Below are positions 1-9,529 of a stretch of DNA of 64,000 nucleotides, in pieces. How positions within the stretch are numbered: position 1 is the stretch's first letter; every line of letters begins with the position of its first letter. The position numbers and the translations under genes are program-made. Source of the DNA: CAWCAW01 sp963793645 (GTDB lineage Bacteria; Actinomycetota; Acidimicrobiia; Acidimicrobiales; UBA8190); assembly GCA_963793645.1 (NCBI GenBank), contig CAWCAW010000009.1:1-64000 (forward strand), given 5' to 3'. The notes beneath the pieces are model-generated. The model was not told the origin of the DNA. It ran no database searches and saw only the letters and a program-made list of their open reading frames with translations.

Positions 1-2393
1 CGGCCACTGCCCCTGACACATCCTCGATCCAATGCAGGCGCCGGCCATCGTCTAGCGCGACCAGGGCGAGTTCGAATGGCATTCGAACCGCCGGTTCGAG
101 TGAGTGCGCCCGCTCGAACATCGAGCTCGCCTGGGTCACATCGCCGGTCGCCACGGCCAGATTTCCCCGACAACGAGCAAGGGCAAGCGCTGCCGATGCC
201 AGCCCCCCAGGAGGGATGGCGGCTTCGAATTCGTCGAGGGCGATCTTGGCGTCGTCGAGTCGGTCCAGCCCGATGAGGGCGTCCGCCTCGAGAGCTCTCC
301 AGTTGAACATTCCCGGCAGACCCCCCACGTCGAGTACTCCGGGGGGGCGTACCGGCTCGGCGGCGTCGATCACGCCCGTCCAATCGCCTCGGGCGAAGGC
401 CAACGACGTACCTGCCATGGCGGCAGCAGCGCTCGTGACCGCCCGGGGGAATCGCTCAGCGGCCGCCCGCGCCTCTCGCGTGCACATCGGCGTCGGACCA
501 CTGCCCGCGGAAGGCGAGAACCTGGGCGGCACGGGCGTGCGCCCGTGCGAGATCAACGGGCCGGTCAGTGTCAAGGGCCAGCGAGGTCGCCAGCTGTGCA
601 TACGTCATCGCCGCGTCCCAGTCGCCGCGGCGGAAGTGCGCGTCACTCAGATCCGACAGGCACATGCCCGGGTAACTGGCAGGCAGGCCATTGCGAAGCC
701 GGGCGGCGGCAATGCCGAGGTCGGCGATGGCACCGGCTAGATCATCGACGTAGAGCTTCAGCATGCCCCGCATGATCAAAGCATCGGTCGCTGCCGCCTC
801 CACCTCGTTCCCAGATGCCGGAAGCAAGGCCAGCACCGCCAGCCCGTCGGGGCTCCGGCCCGCGGAGGACATGGCGTAGGCCTGAGCGACGCGAGCCCGG
901 GTGTGCAACGCCGTCTCAAGGAAGGTGGCATCGACGGCTCGATCAGCCCACATGAGCGCCTGGTCCGAGCGACCGGAGAGGACCATCCAGTTCGCCAGCG
1001 ATGTCGCCGCCCGCGACCCGATCTCCGACTCCGTTCCCGGATCATGGCTCTCCCATGCCGCTAACAGGCGGTTCTCGGCGTCGGGCGATCCGGTGTAGAC
1101 CCCCAAGAGCCCGGACAGCGCGTCACGGCGGGCGCTGCTGCCACGGCAGGCCGCTAGCGTCCGTGCTGCGCCGGCGTTGTCCGCTGCAATGAGCTGGACT
1201 CCAGCGGCATCGAGCAGCCGTCGCTCCCGCTGCCCGGCATCGGGCGACAGGTAGGCCGAACGCTCGAACGCCCATACCGAAATACCTAGGTCACCGAGCG
1301 CTAGACCTTTTAGAGCTGATGATTCGAGCTCGACCGCGAGCGACTCGTCTGCACCTGCGGACGCCGCAATCCGGTGCGCAAGGCGCGCATGGCCTTCAAC
1401 AAGATCGGCTGCACGGGCGTGCAGCATCCGGCGATGAGTCGGGCTCAGATCGGCGTAGATGGCGGCCCGATAGAGCGGATGCGTGAACGACAGCTCCGAT
1501 GCGACGACGCCCTCGCTCATCAGCCCGGCCTCGACGGCAGCATCGGCAGCATCGAGCACCTGCGGCAGCTCGGCGACCGTCGCAATCATTGATGCAGGCG
1601 CGTGCTGCCCCAGCACCGAAGCCGCCCCGAGAAACGACTGGGCTGCTGAAGGGAGCGCCGCCACCCGGGCGAGGATGACCGCGGACAGCTCCCGAGGCGC
1701 AGGCAGCCCCCCATCCCCTTCGTTCAAAGCGGCGACACCGATCTCGTCGAGCAACGCCCGGCAGTAGAGGGCGTTCCCTTTCGTGTGGGCGGCCAACCGA
1801 GACGCGCCCCTTTGCGTGAGCGATCCCAGACCAAGAGCTCGGGCGAACTCCGTGAGATCGCTGGAACTGAAGCCCCCGAGGTGAATCTGCGTGACCCTCG
1901 CATCACCGCCGAGGAACCGAGCCCAGCCGGGATCGATCAACCCACCTGCCCGAGACGAGACGACTGTGAGCACCTTGTCGGCACGAAGCCGGCGTAGTGC
2001 AAACAAAAGGGCGCGCGACGACTGTCGGTCAGCCCACTGCAAATCGTCAATTGTGAGCACCACCGCCCGACCGTCCGACTGCAGCCGATCGAGCAGCTCC
2101 AACAGCCTTGCCCCGATCGCCATCGGGTCTTTCGCAGGCTCTGTTGACGTCCCAGACTCCAGTTGGTCGACGACCCCGTAAGAGAGGAGCATCTCGTCCT
2201 CATCACCGCCAGCCTGGAGAAGGACAAGGTTCGAGAGGGATCCGAGGAACTGAGCGAGAAGCGTCGACTTGCCTGAGCCGGCCTCGCCGTCGAGGTGGAC
2301 GACCTGCGGATGACCCATCTCTGCCGTCGCCAATCGCTCAGCGAGGATGCCTAATTCGTCATTGCGTCCGACGAAACCGGTTGCTGTGGCCAC
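1..2393 (-). CDS. LuxR/MalT-type ATPase-TPR transcriptional regulator, partial and frameshifted
   Basis: Large signal-transduction ATPase regulator of the LAL type. Translation starts at ATG 2393. A P-loop follows at residues 36-44 (GEAGSGKST) and a Walker B strand near residue 115 (VVLTIDDLQWAD). After that comes a long alpha-helical, TPR-like region rich in Ala, Leu and Arg. The frame hits a stop at 456-458, but skipping one base near 476 restores a good continuation (EARAAERFPRAV, then more TPR-like helices) that stays open to base 1. The gene therefore runs off the left edge, and the LuxR helix-turn-helix expected at the C-terminus of this family is not in the window. The shift is a +1 insertion, either a sequencing error or a recent mutation. 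Its target is unknown; the MFS gene at 2782 is divergent from it. Confidence 0.8.
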
Positions 2394-2781
2394 CGGCTAG
2401 GCCGACAATGGCATCGGCCCGATTCTGGCCTCAAGCGCTGGCTCTTCGAAGACTCGGAGGGCGGTTTCGTTACGACTTGGACCGACAGAGCGGGGTGGGG
2501 TCCGTGGTGCTCCTGAAGCCCCGTCCCAGGGATTCCGGACCATCGTGAAGGTGACAGCCACGTCTCGATGACCACCAGGACGACCCCGGTTGCCCTTGGC
2601 CGCTCGAACAAGATGGTTCCACTGGTGCTCGATGCGTGTCAGACGCCAGGGACGAGCGGAGCGGGAGTACACGTCAGTAGGCTACGCCTGGCAGCTAGTG
2701 AAGAGAGCCGTCCTGCTGGCAGGCGGCCGGTATCCATTGAACTCCGGCAACCCGGCGACTCTGCCGATTGAGGGATCGCTG
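2394..2781. other. intergenic region between divergent genes
   Basis: About 390 bases between the start of the ATPase regulator and the MFS transporter start. I see no convincing gene, hairpin or promoter here. It must contain the outward promoters of the two divergent genes. Confidence 0.4.
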
Positions 2782-4023
2782 ATGACCTCCGCTCAAAGTG
2801 TTGGGGAGGGCTCCGATCGCTGGGGCATGCTCGCCGTCATCAGCCTTGGGATCTTTGCCCTCACACTGAACTGGTTCGACGTCGCCACCGCGTTTCCGCT
2901 CATCGGCGCTGAGTTCAAGGTCGGACTCGGGCCACTCAGCCTTCTCATCTCGCTCTACATCGTCGGCTACGGGCTTTCGCACATCCCAGGCGGAATGCTT
3001 TCCACGAGCATCGGCATGAAAAAGACCTTGGTGCTCGGTCTCGTGGTGCAGGGACTTGCCGGGATCATGTCCGGGCTGTCGTACAGCTATGACGAACTGG
3101 CCTTCTTCCGGGTCGTCAGCGGTATTGGTGGTTCGGTGTTCGTAGCCATGACTGCCGCGGCCATGGTGGTCTGGTTCCGCGACAAGGAGGTGACGCTCGC
3201 CCTCGGCGTCACCGGAGGCGCCGCCTTCAGTGCGGGAGCGGCCTTTGCCCTCTACGTCTGGCTGTTCTTGCAACGGGCCATCGGTTGGCATGGGTCACTG
3301 GTTCTCGCCGGCGTCCTCGAACTTCTCGTCGCGGTGGTGACGATCGTGGCGTTCCGGATCCCCGATGGGAATCGGTCACTCGGGGGCGTGAAGTTCGACC
3401 GGGCGGCATTGCACGCTTCGATCACGAGCAGAGACCTATGGATCTACGGCATCGCTCTACTCGGCGCGTATGGCGCCTACTTCACCACGTCGCAATTGTT
3501 CAGTGTGTACGTGACGCTCGATCGCCATTTCGCGCCATCCTCGGGTGGCCTCTTGTCCGCACTGATCCTCTTGGCGGGGATCCCTGGAAGTGTGCTGGGT
3601 GGGTATTGTGCCGACCGCAGTATCCGGTTGCGGGTGTTCGTGATCGGACCGCTCTTTGTCGTTGCGGCATTACTGGCACTGATCCCGGTGACTCCGAATG
3701 ACGCGCTTTGGCCACTTGGCATTGGAATCGGCTTCTTCCTCATCTTTGGCTTCGCCGCGTGGCTATCCGTGCCGCCAAGGGTCAGCCGTATCGAGCACGA
3801 GTACATCGGCACGGCGACGGGTCTCATGCTCACCCTCGCTGCCATAGGCGGCTTCTTCATTCCAATCATTTTCGGGCACCTGGTCCCGCACACGAGCTTC
3901 AATGCTGGCTGGATATTTCTCGCCGTCTTGTCCGTTGCGTTTGCACTCGTGGGACTGGGTGGTCGCGATCCGGTAAGGGCGTCTGGAAGCAGAGATCTCG
4001 ACGTGCCAGTCCCGAGCGGGTGA
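2782..4023 (+). CDS. MFS transporter
   Basis: Major facilitator superfamily permease of 413 residues in the inner membrane; substrate unknown. ATG 2782 is preferred because GAGGGA lies 6-7 bases upstream and the first transmembrane helix (LAVISLGIFALTL) begins soon after it; the frame is open further upstream but that part is not protein-like. About twelve hydrophobic segments are visible. The loop after helix 2 (GGMLSTSIGMKK) resembles the MFS signature loop, and a second half begins near residue 215. The annotation is for the superfamily only. It is divergent from the LuxR-type regulator, which might control it, and lies just outside the left repeat of the island at 4.3-13 kb. Confidence 0.82.
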   Translation: MTSAQSVGEGSDRWGMLAVISLGIFALTLNWFDVATAFPLIGAEFKVGLGPLSLLISLYIVGYGLSHIPGGMLSTSIGMKKTLVLGLVVQGLAGIMSGLSYSYDELAFFRVVSGIGGSVFVAMTAAAMVVWFRDKEVTLALGVTGGAAFSAGAAFALYVWLFLQRAIGWHGSLVLAGVLELLVAVVTIVAFRIPDGNRSLGGVKFDRAALHASITSRDLWIYGIALLGAYGAYFTTSQLFSVYVTLDRHFAPSSGGLLSALILLAGIPGSVLGGYCADRSIRLRVFVIGPLFVVAALLALIPVTPNDALWPLGIGIGFFLIFGFAAWLSVPPRVSRIEHEYIGTATGLMLTLAAIGGFFIPIIFGHLVPHTSFNAGWIFLAVLSVAFALVGLGGRDPVRASGSRDLDVPVPSG

Positions 4024-4282
4024 TGGTGGCTTTGCACCAGATCACCGGCGACTCAAGGTCCAACAGTTGGCTGAGGTAATTCTGGCGACCAGTTGAGACT
4101 CCATCGGGCAGCATCACATGCCTTAAAGACACGTAAAGACACGCGCTGCCCGGTTGCGCCTCTGAGCGGAACGAACATCCCGCGGTCAGCCTGTGAGCAG
4201 GGTCTTTGGTGAAGACGGTGGACTCGCGTGAACGACCTCTACGACGATTGATGTAGCGCTCAGCGGTGCTTCGTGGCCTTAC
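4024..4282. other. intergenic region left of the island boundary
   Basis: Between the MFS gene and the left copy of the 79-bp repeat. The only structure I recognise is the tandem decamer at 4124-4143. No gene is apparent. Confidence 0.4.
4124..4143. repeat. tandem decamer TAAAGACACG x2 (copy 1)
   Basis: Two head-to-tail copies of TAAAGACACG. Exactly the same 20 bases occur at 4463-4482 and 12866-12885, always in the same orientation and always near a copy of the tRNA-Ala repeat. This copy lies about 140 bases left of the left repeat, outside the proposed island, and may be left from an earlier insertion at the same site. Confidence 0.7.
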
Positions 4283-4361
4283 GGGGATCCCACTTTGGCC
4301 CTTTGACCTGGGCGTTTGGTGGAGGTGATGGGATTTGAACCCACGGCCTCTACATTGCGAA
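4283..4361. repeat. left 79-bp direct repeat (attachment-site-like), copy of 12906-12984
   Basis: Matches 12906-12984 in the same orientation at 74 of 79 positions by eye. It spans about 34 bases downstream of a tRNA 3' end plus the tRNA 3' half up to the anticodon loop. Such duplications are the usual scar of tyrosine-recombinase integration into the 3' end of a tRNA gene. Similarity drops at once after 4361. Confidence 0.75.
4317..4361 (-). pseudogene. tRNA-Ala 3' fragment
   Basis: Reads on the minus strand as the anticodon loop, variable loop, T arm, acceptor 3' strand and CCA of tRNA-Ala(CGC). It is identical to the intact gene at 12940-13015 except for one T-loop base. The D arm and 5' acceptor are missing, so it cannot fold as a tRNA. 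Confidence 0.8.
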
Positions 4362-4899
4362 AGTACGGTTCTCAGCCATTGACAGCTGTTTCCTAGGTCC
4401 TTCCTGATTGCGGCGTTGCGATCCCCTCAGGCTCCCTCACGATCCCTCCCCTTCCCGCCCCGTAAAGACACGTAAAGACACGCTCGGGCAGGCTCTTGGC
4501 CGGCCAGCTCACGAATCGGTACTCATCTCCGATCGACAGGTTCTCGCAACGCGAGGCCAATGGCACGGCGTCTCTCTTAGCGACGATCACGTTCCTCGAC
4601 CAGCCAGCCGACATCATCGGCCCTGTTGCTTGCAACTGTGCCCTGCCGGGAACCGGCCCGATTGGGGCAGTGTCGCGGTGAGGCGACCCGTCCCCTGGAG
4701 ATAGCTCGGAGCGACGCTGGGCATGACATTTCAGGAGAGTTCGCCGGAGCGACGTGGAAACGACCGTGGCGATGGCATCGGCGCCAAGCTCAGATCCAGG
4801 CTCTGAGTTCCGTTGACACGCAAGGGTTCGAGTCCTTCAACGCAGACCTCAGCGCGGTCTTGACTTGGTTCTAAGAACACATATTCACTGGTCACGGCC
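4362..4899. other. non-coding left end of the island
   Basis: Contains the decamer repeat at 4463-4482 and otherwise no convincing gene. An integrase gene would be expected here, next to the attachment site, but neither strand shows recombinase motifs. Confidence 0.45.
4463..4482. repeat. tandem decamer TAAAGACACG x2 (copy 2)
   Basis: Identical to 4124-4143 and 12866-12885. It lies 102 bases inside the left island boundary, in the position of an integrase arm-type site. Confidence 0.7.
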
Positions 4900-6036
4900 T
4901 CAGGACCGCGTGGCAGTTCCCCTGTCCGTCATCTCGCCAGCGTGTGGTGGTGCGGCGGGGAGTTGCACCGTGACGCAAAGCCCGCCCGCGGGGCGGGGAG
5001 TGAGGGTGAGGGTTCCGTCGTGTGCTTGGGTGATGCTTTTGACGATCGCCAGGCCGAGACCGACGCCCGCGTGATCGGTGTGTATGCGTTCGATGCCTCG
5101 CTGAAACGGCTCGACAAGCGTGGCAACTACCTGCGAGGTGAGTTTCTCGCCGGTGTTCTCGACCTCCAACGCCACGGTCTGAGGCTGAACGCTCGTCTTG
5201 ACCCACACTGTGCCATGTTGAGGCAGATTGTGGGCGATCGCGTTATGCACGAGATTCATCGCCATCTGCAACAGGAGCGCCTCTGAGCCGATGGCGGTGG
5301 TCCTGTCGCCTGAGGTCTCGATGGTGACGCCATGCCTATCGGCGAAGGGGAGGAGCGTTTCAGTGGCTTCTTCCGCAATGAGGGAGAGGTCGACGGGTAC
5401 CGGAATGAAGGACTGCTGGTCGGTGCGGCTGAGCAGGAGCAAGGCTTCGGTCAGGTCAATCGCCCGGGTGTTGACGGCACGTAGTCGTTCATCAAGCTCG
5501 CTCTTCTCGCGGCTTGGATCGTTGCGGGCCACATCCAGAAGCGTCTGTGTGATCGCGAGTGGGGTGCGCAGTTCGTGGGAGGCGTTGGCGGCGAATCTCT
5601 GCTGTTGTTCGACGTGCGCTTCAAGCCGGGCAAGCATGGCGTCGAAGGCGTCGGCGAGTTCGCGGAACTCGTCATTGCGTCCCGGTAACGCGATTCGGTG
5701 GGAGAGGGAGCCGGTCCCAGCCGTGCGCGTGGCGTCAGTGATCCGAGTAAGGGGTGCGAGCACCCGGCCGGCGAGAAGCCATCCCCCCAGGAGACCGACT
5801 ACCAGCAGGGCCACGAGCGCAATGGCAGCGGCCGGGGCGAAATCGCGCAAGAGACCGCCACGACCGGGCGATACGAAGACGGACGTACCGTGGACGAGGA
5901 CCGTCTCACCCCTAGGCACGTATCGAAGAAGGAACACCCACACGGCGCCAAGCAGCAAGCCGCCAGCGATCATGAGGAAGCCGGCGTAGCTAAGGGTGAG
6001 TTTGAGGCGAACACTCGGACCTGGCGCTCTATCCAT
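4900..6036 (-). CDS. two-component sensor histidine kinase
   Basis: Membrane sensor kinase of 378 residues. Two transmembrane helices (about residues 11-39 and 66-92) enclose a very short extracellular loop of some 26 residues, so ligand sensing is probably within or near the membrane. A HAMP linker follows, then the H-box NASHELRTPL with the phospho-accepting His at about 154, the N-box NLVHNAIAHN near 260 and the G-box GVGLGLAIVKS near 325. The start overlaps the response-regulator stop by 8 bases, so the two are translated together. The pair is divergent from the lipoprotein/adaptor/ABC genes, which are its likely targets. Confidence 0.92.
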   Translation of the reverse strand: MDRAPGPSVRLKLTLSYAGFLMIAGGLLLGAVWVFLLRYVPRGETVLVHGTSVFVSPGRGGLLRDFAPAAAIALVALLVVGLLGGWLLAGRVLAPLTRITDATRTAGTGSLSHRIALPGRNDEFRELADAFDAMLARLEAHVEQQQRFAANASHELRTPLAITQTLLDVARNDPSREKSELDERLRAVNTRAIDLTEALLLLSRTDQQSFIPVPVDLSLIAEEATETLLPFADRHGVTIETSGDRTTAIGSEALLLQMAMNLVHNAIAHNLPQHGTVWVKTSVQPQTVALEVENTGEKLTSQVVATLVEPFQRGIERIHTDHAGVGLGLAIVKSITQAHDGTLTLTPRPAGGLCVTVQLPAAPPHAGEMTDRGTATRS

Positions 6037-6724
6037 GGTCGTTTCCCTCGCGCCCGGTGTCTGGTTGGATATCGATGCGGTAGCCGACGCCGGCCACTGT
6101 GGTAATGACCCAGGGTTCGCCGAGGCGTTTGCGCAGTGCCGAGACGGTGATGCGCACGGCGTTGGTAAATGGGTCAGCGTTCTCGTCCCACGCCTGCTCT
6201 AAGAGTTCCTCGGCGCTGATGATGCCGCCTTCGGCTGCGACGAGGACTTCGAGTACAGCGAACTGCTTGCGGGTGAGCGCGACGTAGCGGCCATCTCGAT
6301 AAACCTCCCGGCGGAACGGATCCAGTCGCAGACCTGCGAGCTCGCGCACGGGTGGCCTGTTGTGAGCGCGCCGCCGGTCGAGTGCTCTGAGACGGAGCAC
6401 GAGCTCTCGAAACTCGAATGGTTTGGTCAGGTAGTCGTCGGCACCAAGTTCGAACCCGGAGGCCTTGTCGTCGAGCCGGTCGGCCGCGGTGAGCATGAGG
6501 ATGGGCATGCCGCTGCCGGAGGCGACGATACGTTCGGCGATCTCATCGCCGGAGGGCCCAGGGACATCGCGGTCGAGGACGGCGATGTCGTATGCGTTCA
6601 ACCTCAGCAGTTCCAGAGCGGCATCACCGTCACCGGCAATGTCGGCCGCGATCGCTTCCAGACGCAGGCCATCGCGGATGGCCTGCGCCATGTAGGGCTC
6701 GTCCTCGACGATCAACACACGCAC
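6029..6724 (-). CDS. OmpR/PhoB-family response regulator
   Basis: DNA-binding response regulator of 231 residues. The receiver domain (1-115) has the acidic pair at 8-9, the phospho-acceptor Asp at 51 (VLDRDVPG) and the conserved Lys in YLTKPF. The C-terminal winged helix (130-225) ends with the typical GVGYRID. Partner of the overlapping histidine kinase. It probably binds the divergent region at 6725-6900 to control both itself and the efflux genes on the plus strand. Confidence 0.93.
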   Translation of the reverse strand: MRVLIVEDEPYMAQAIRDGLRLEAIAADIAGDGDAALELLRLNAYDIAVLDRDVPGPSGDEIAERIVASGSGMPILMLTAADRLDDKASGFELGADDYLTKPFEFRELVLRLRALDRRRAHNRPPVRELAGLRLDPFRREVYRDGRYVALTRKQFAVLEVLVAAEGGIISAEELLEQAWDENADPFTNAVRITVSALRKRLGEPWVITTVAGVGYRIDIQPDTGREGNDHG

Positions 6725-6900
6725 ATTGGCTTCATCCTACGTACCGGGACATATCTTCGGCGTATCGAAAAACGCATACGTGTTGGCAACTTCATGCTGA
6801 CTTGACTGGAGGCATGACCTACGGCGAACCAGACAGGAAGCACATGGCAGTTCTTCGAAAACGACACCCTGAGGGCCAAGTTGTGTCGAAAAGGGGAATC
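6725..6900. promoter_or_regulatory. divergent regulatory region of the two-component/efflux locus
   Basis: About 175 bases between the response-regulator start and the lipoprotein start. The genes read outward from here, so both promoters lie here. No operator repeat could be assigned with confidence. AAAAGGGG just before ATG 6901 serves as the ribosome binding site for the lipoprotein. Confidence 0.4.
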
Positions 6901-7419
6901 ATGCGTCCGTCACACCTGTGGGTGGCCGCGGCTGTGGTCCTGGGAGTCACCGTCGCCGGCTGTTCGGGCGGATCGACGGTCCCGACCCCCACCTCGGCGG
7001 GAGGATCAGCTTCGTCGGGGAAGTCGTCGCTTGCTGACGCTGTCGCCTATTCCCAGTGCATACGCAGCCACGGCGTCTCGAACTTCCCAGACCCGGTGCA
7101 GACCCCCAGCGGGGGCTACGGGTACAGAACCAGTGGGATTGACCCGAACTCGGCCGCCTTTCAAGGGGCCATCCAGGCGTGCAAGGCGTTGCCCTCGCCG
7201 TGGAACTCCACCGGCCAGGAGCTCACCCCCGCTCAACAGCAGGCGTGGTTGAACTGGGCCCAGTGCATCCGCGCCCACGGGGTGCCGGCCTTCCCCGACC
7301 CGACATTCTCGGGCCGCGAAGTGCGTGACTCCGGCATCGGGTCGAACTCGTCGCAGCTGCAGTCGGCGATGGACGCCTGCAAGTCGCAGATGCCATCCGT
7401 CGGTGGACTTGGCGGGTGA
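6901..7419 (+). CDS. secreted lipoprotein with two CxRxHGVxxFPDP repeats
   Basis: 172 residues. A signal peptide (RPSHLWVAAAVVLGVTVAGC) ends in a lipobox, with the lipidated Cys at about residue 20. A Ser/Gly-rich spacer is followed by two copies of one module: QCIRSHGVSNFPDP followed by a later ACKA, and QCIRAHGVPAFPDP followed by ACKS. Each copy has a Cys pair that could form a disulfide outside the cell. Similar small lipoproteins occur beside actinobacterial kinase and efflux genes; their function is not known to me. ATG 6901 is chosen for the signal peptide and the AAAAGGGG upstream. It is divergent from the two-component genes. Confidence 0.75.
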   Translation: MRPSHLWVAAAVVLGVTVAGCSGGSTVPTPTSAGGSASSGKSSLADAVAYSQCIRSHGVSNFPDPVQTPSGGYGYRTSGIDPNSAAFQGAIQACKALPSPWNSTGQELTPAQQQAWLNWAQCIRAHGVPAFPDPTFSGREVRDSGIGSNSSQLQSAMDACKSQMPSVGGLGG

Positions 7420-7558
7420 CCGGCAACTGCAGGCCACAGCCTGAGCAACTCTTCGCCCCCGCTGAGGGAGCAATGGAGGCGACATCGGTCGGCACCGAGG
7501 TGTACTACTTGGAATTTCAAAGATCAGTCCGGCTCAGCGGACCGATGGCAGTCGGGTC

Positions 7559-8719
7559 GTGACGACCTCGGCGCCGATCACGGTCGATTCCCAGCCCGAC
7601 AACCCGGAGCACGTTCCGGCATCAGGATCTCGTCGACACCGGTGGCCGATAGTGGCCGCAGTGGTCGTGGTCGCCGCCGCGGTGGTGGTTGGGGTCATGG
7701 ATCCGTTTGCCGGTGGCCACTCGGCTACTCCGGGCGTCACTGACAACAGCGCCGATCCGACGTCGCTGCAAACGGTGGCCCGCCAGGATTTGTCCTCACA
7801 GACCGAGGTGTCGGCCATCCTCGGTTACGCCGACAGCTACAGCGTGGTGAACCAGGCCCAGGGGACGGTGACATCGCTGCCAGCAGTCGGCCAAGTCACC
7901 ACCCAGGGCCAGGTCCTCTACGAGGTGAGCGGTGCACCGGTGGTCCTCCTCTACGGTTCGACCCCCGCGTATCGGGCTCTGTCGGAGGGCATGACCGGGG
8001 CGGACGTAGAAGAGCTGAACGCCGATCTGGTCGCGCTTGGCTCTGTGACCAGCGCAGCGCTGAGCCCCACCTCGGACGTGTTTACTCACTGGACCCAGGT
8101 GGGGGTAGAGAAGCTGCAAAATGCGCTCGGGGTGACCCAGAACGGCATGCTCTCTTTGGGTCAGGCGGTGTTCGAACCTTCTGCGGTCCGGGTCACTTCC
8201 GTGTCGGCCACTCTCGGGGCTCCGGCCCAGCCGGGCCAGCCGGCGCTCTCGGGCACCTCGACCACCCGTCAAGTCAGCGTCGCCCTCGATGCCGGCGAGC
8301 AGTCCGAAGTAGCCGTCGGCGACAAAGTGATCATCACACTTCCCAACAATCAGGCCACGCCGGGGACCATCTCTTCGGTGGGCACGGTTGCGACGATCCC
8401 AGCGTCGGGGAACTCGAGCAACACGCACACCATCACCGTGCTGGTGAACCCGACCGACCCGACAGCCACGGGAGCCTGGGACCAGGCGCCAGTGGACGTG
8501 ACCATCACCACTAGCACGGTGGCCAACGCCCTGGTGGTGCCGGTGGACGCCCTGTTGGCCCAAGCGGGCGGCGGCTACGCCGTGGAAGTCGTACATGCGG
8601 ACGGCATCCACCGACTCGCCCCGGTGACCTTGGGCCTGTTCGACGACGCCGACGGGTTGGTTCAGGTAACGGGAACCGGTTTGGCCGCCGGTCAGAGGAT
8701 CGTGGTGCCGAACCTATGA
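7559..8719 (+). CDS. HlyD/MacA-type efflux adaptor with peptidoglycan-binding-like domain
   Basis: 386 residues, predicted membrane-anchored adaptor of an ABC efflux system. One N-terminal transmembrane helix (about 30-47) is followed by a lipoyl/barrel-like part that is interrupted by a segment resembling a PG_binding_1 domain (GMTGADVEELNADLVALG, near 140-155). The barrel domain resumes near 215 (VSVALDAGEQSEVAVGDKV) and ends with a membrane-proximal domain. Start is GTG 7559; no good Shine-Dalgarno is visible, so the start is uncertain. The stop overlaps the ABC ATPase start by 4 bases (ATGA), which ties the two together. Confidence 0.8.
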   Translation: MTTSAPITVDSQPDNPEHVPASGSRRHRWPIVAAVVVVAAAVVVGVMDPFAGGHSATPGVTDNSADPTSLQTVARQDLSSQTEVSAILGYADSYSVVNQAQGTVTSLPAVGQVTTQGQVLYEVSGAPVVLLYGSTPAYRALSEGMTGADVEELNADLVALGSVTSAALSPTSDVFTHWTQVGVEKLQNALGVTQNGMLSLGQAVFEPSAVRVTSVSATLGAPAQPGQPALSGTSTTRQVSVALDAGEQSEVAVGDKVIITLPNNQATPGTISSVGTVATIPASGNSSNTHTITVLVNPTDPTATGAWDQAPVDVTITTSTVANALVVPVDALLAQAGGGYAVEVVHADGIHRLAPVTLGLFDDADGLVQVTGTGLAAGQRIVVPNL

Positions 8720-9510
8720 CCATCGACGTGACCACCACATTGACCACCAGCGGCTTCGACGGCACTCTTCTGCTCCCCGCCGACCGTGGCGGCCGGCCAG
8801 TGCTCGAAGTGGACCAGGTGACCAAGGTCTACCCGAGCGAGCCGCCTGTCACCGCCCTGCGGGGCGTCTCCTTCAGTGTCGCCCAAGGCGAGTTGGTGGG
8901 CATCGCTGGGCCGTCGGGGTCAGGCAAGACCACCCTTTTGCACCTGATGGGCAGTCTGGACCAGCCGACCTCGGGCCATGTTCGGATCACCGGCTTCGAC
9001 CTCGACCAACTCTCCGACCGAGAACTCGCCGCCTTGCGGGCCACGCGGATCGGCTTCGTGTTCCAGCAGTTCTTCTTGGCCGAGCACCAAAGCGTGCTGG
9101 ACAACGTGGCAGACGGACTCCTCTACGCCGGGGTCCCCCAAGTCGAACGGCGCGCCCAAGCCCTCGACGCCCTAGCCATGGTCGGGCTTGATCGCCGGCC
9201 CCAGGCCCGGCCCAACCAGCTCTCGGGCGGGCAGCGCCAGCGGGTTGCCGTGGCCCGAGCGCTGGTGGGCAGCCCGGCCATCGTGTTAGCCGACGAACCC
9301 ACTGGCAACCTGGACCAGGCCACCGGACAAGCCATCTTGGGGCTCTTCGAGGAGCTCCACGACCTGGGGGCGACCATCGTGGTCATCACCCACGACCGAG
9401 ACATCGCGGCCCGCATGGGCCGTCGGATCGATATGCGCGACGGCCAGATCATCTCCGACAGCGCAGAAAAGGCCCCAGCGTTACCGACGCCGCCTTCTGG
9501 CACCCCCTAG
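8716..9510 (+). CDS. MacB/LolD-type ABC transporter ATP-binding protein
   Basis: 264 residues. Walker A GPSGSGKTT is near residue 70, signature LSGGQRQRVAVARAL near 170 and Walker B IVLADEPTGNLD near 192; the D-loop and a switch His (VITHD) follow. The sequence is of the lipoprotein-release/macrolide-efflux (LolD/MacB ATPase) subfamily. The first 25 residues are an extra N-terminal tail. It works with the overlapping adaptor upstream and the permease 19 bases downstream. The substrate, possibly an antimicrobial compound or peptide, cannot be told from sequence. Confidence 0.9.
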   Translation: MTIDVTTTLTTSGFDGTLLLPADRGGRPVLEVDQVTKVYPSEPPVTALRGVSFSVAQGELVGIAGPSGSGKTTLLHLMGSLDQPTSGHVRITGFDLDQLSDRELAALRATRIGFVFQQFFLAEHQSVLDNVADGLLYAGVPQVERRAQALDALAMVGLDRRPQARPNQLSGGQRQRVAVARALVGSPAIVLADEPTGNLDQATGQAILGLFEELHDLGATIVVITHDRDIAARMGRRIDMRDGQIISDSAEKAPALPTPPSGTP

Positions 9511-9529
9511 ACGACGAAGGCATCAAGTC

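Noticed and set aside
4393..4635. Minus-strand frame next to the left repeat, considered as an integrase remnant
   Set aside because: No Arg-His-Arg-Tyr recombinase motifs and no protein-like texture; treated as non-coding.
4822..4837. T-arm-like AGGGTTCGAGTCCTT, possible second tRNA fragment
   Set aside because: Stem pairing is imperfect and nothing else of a tRNA lies around it.
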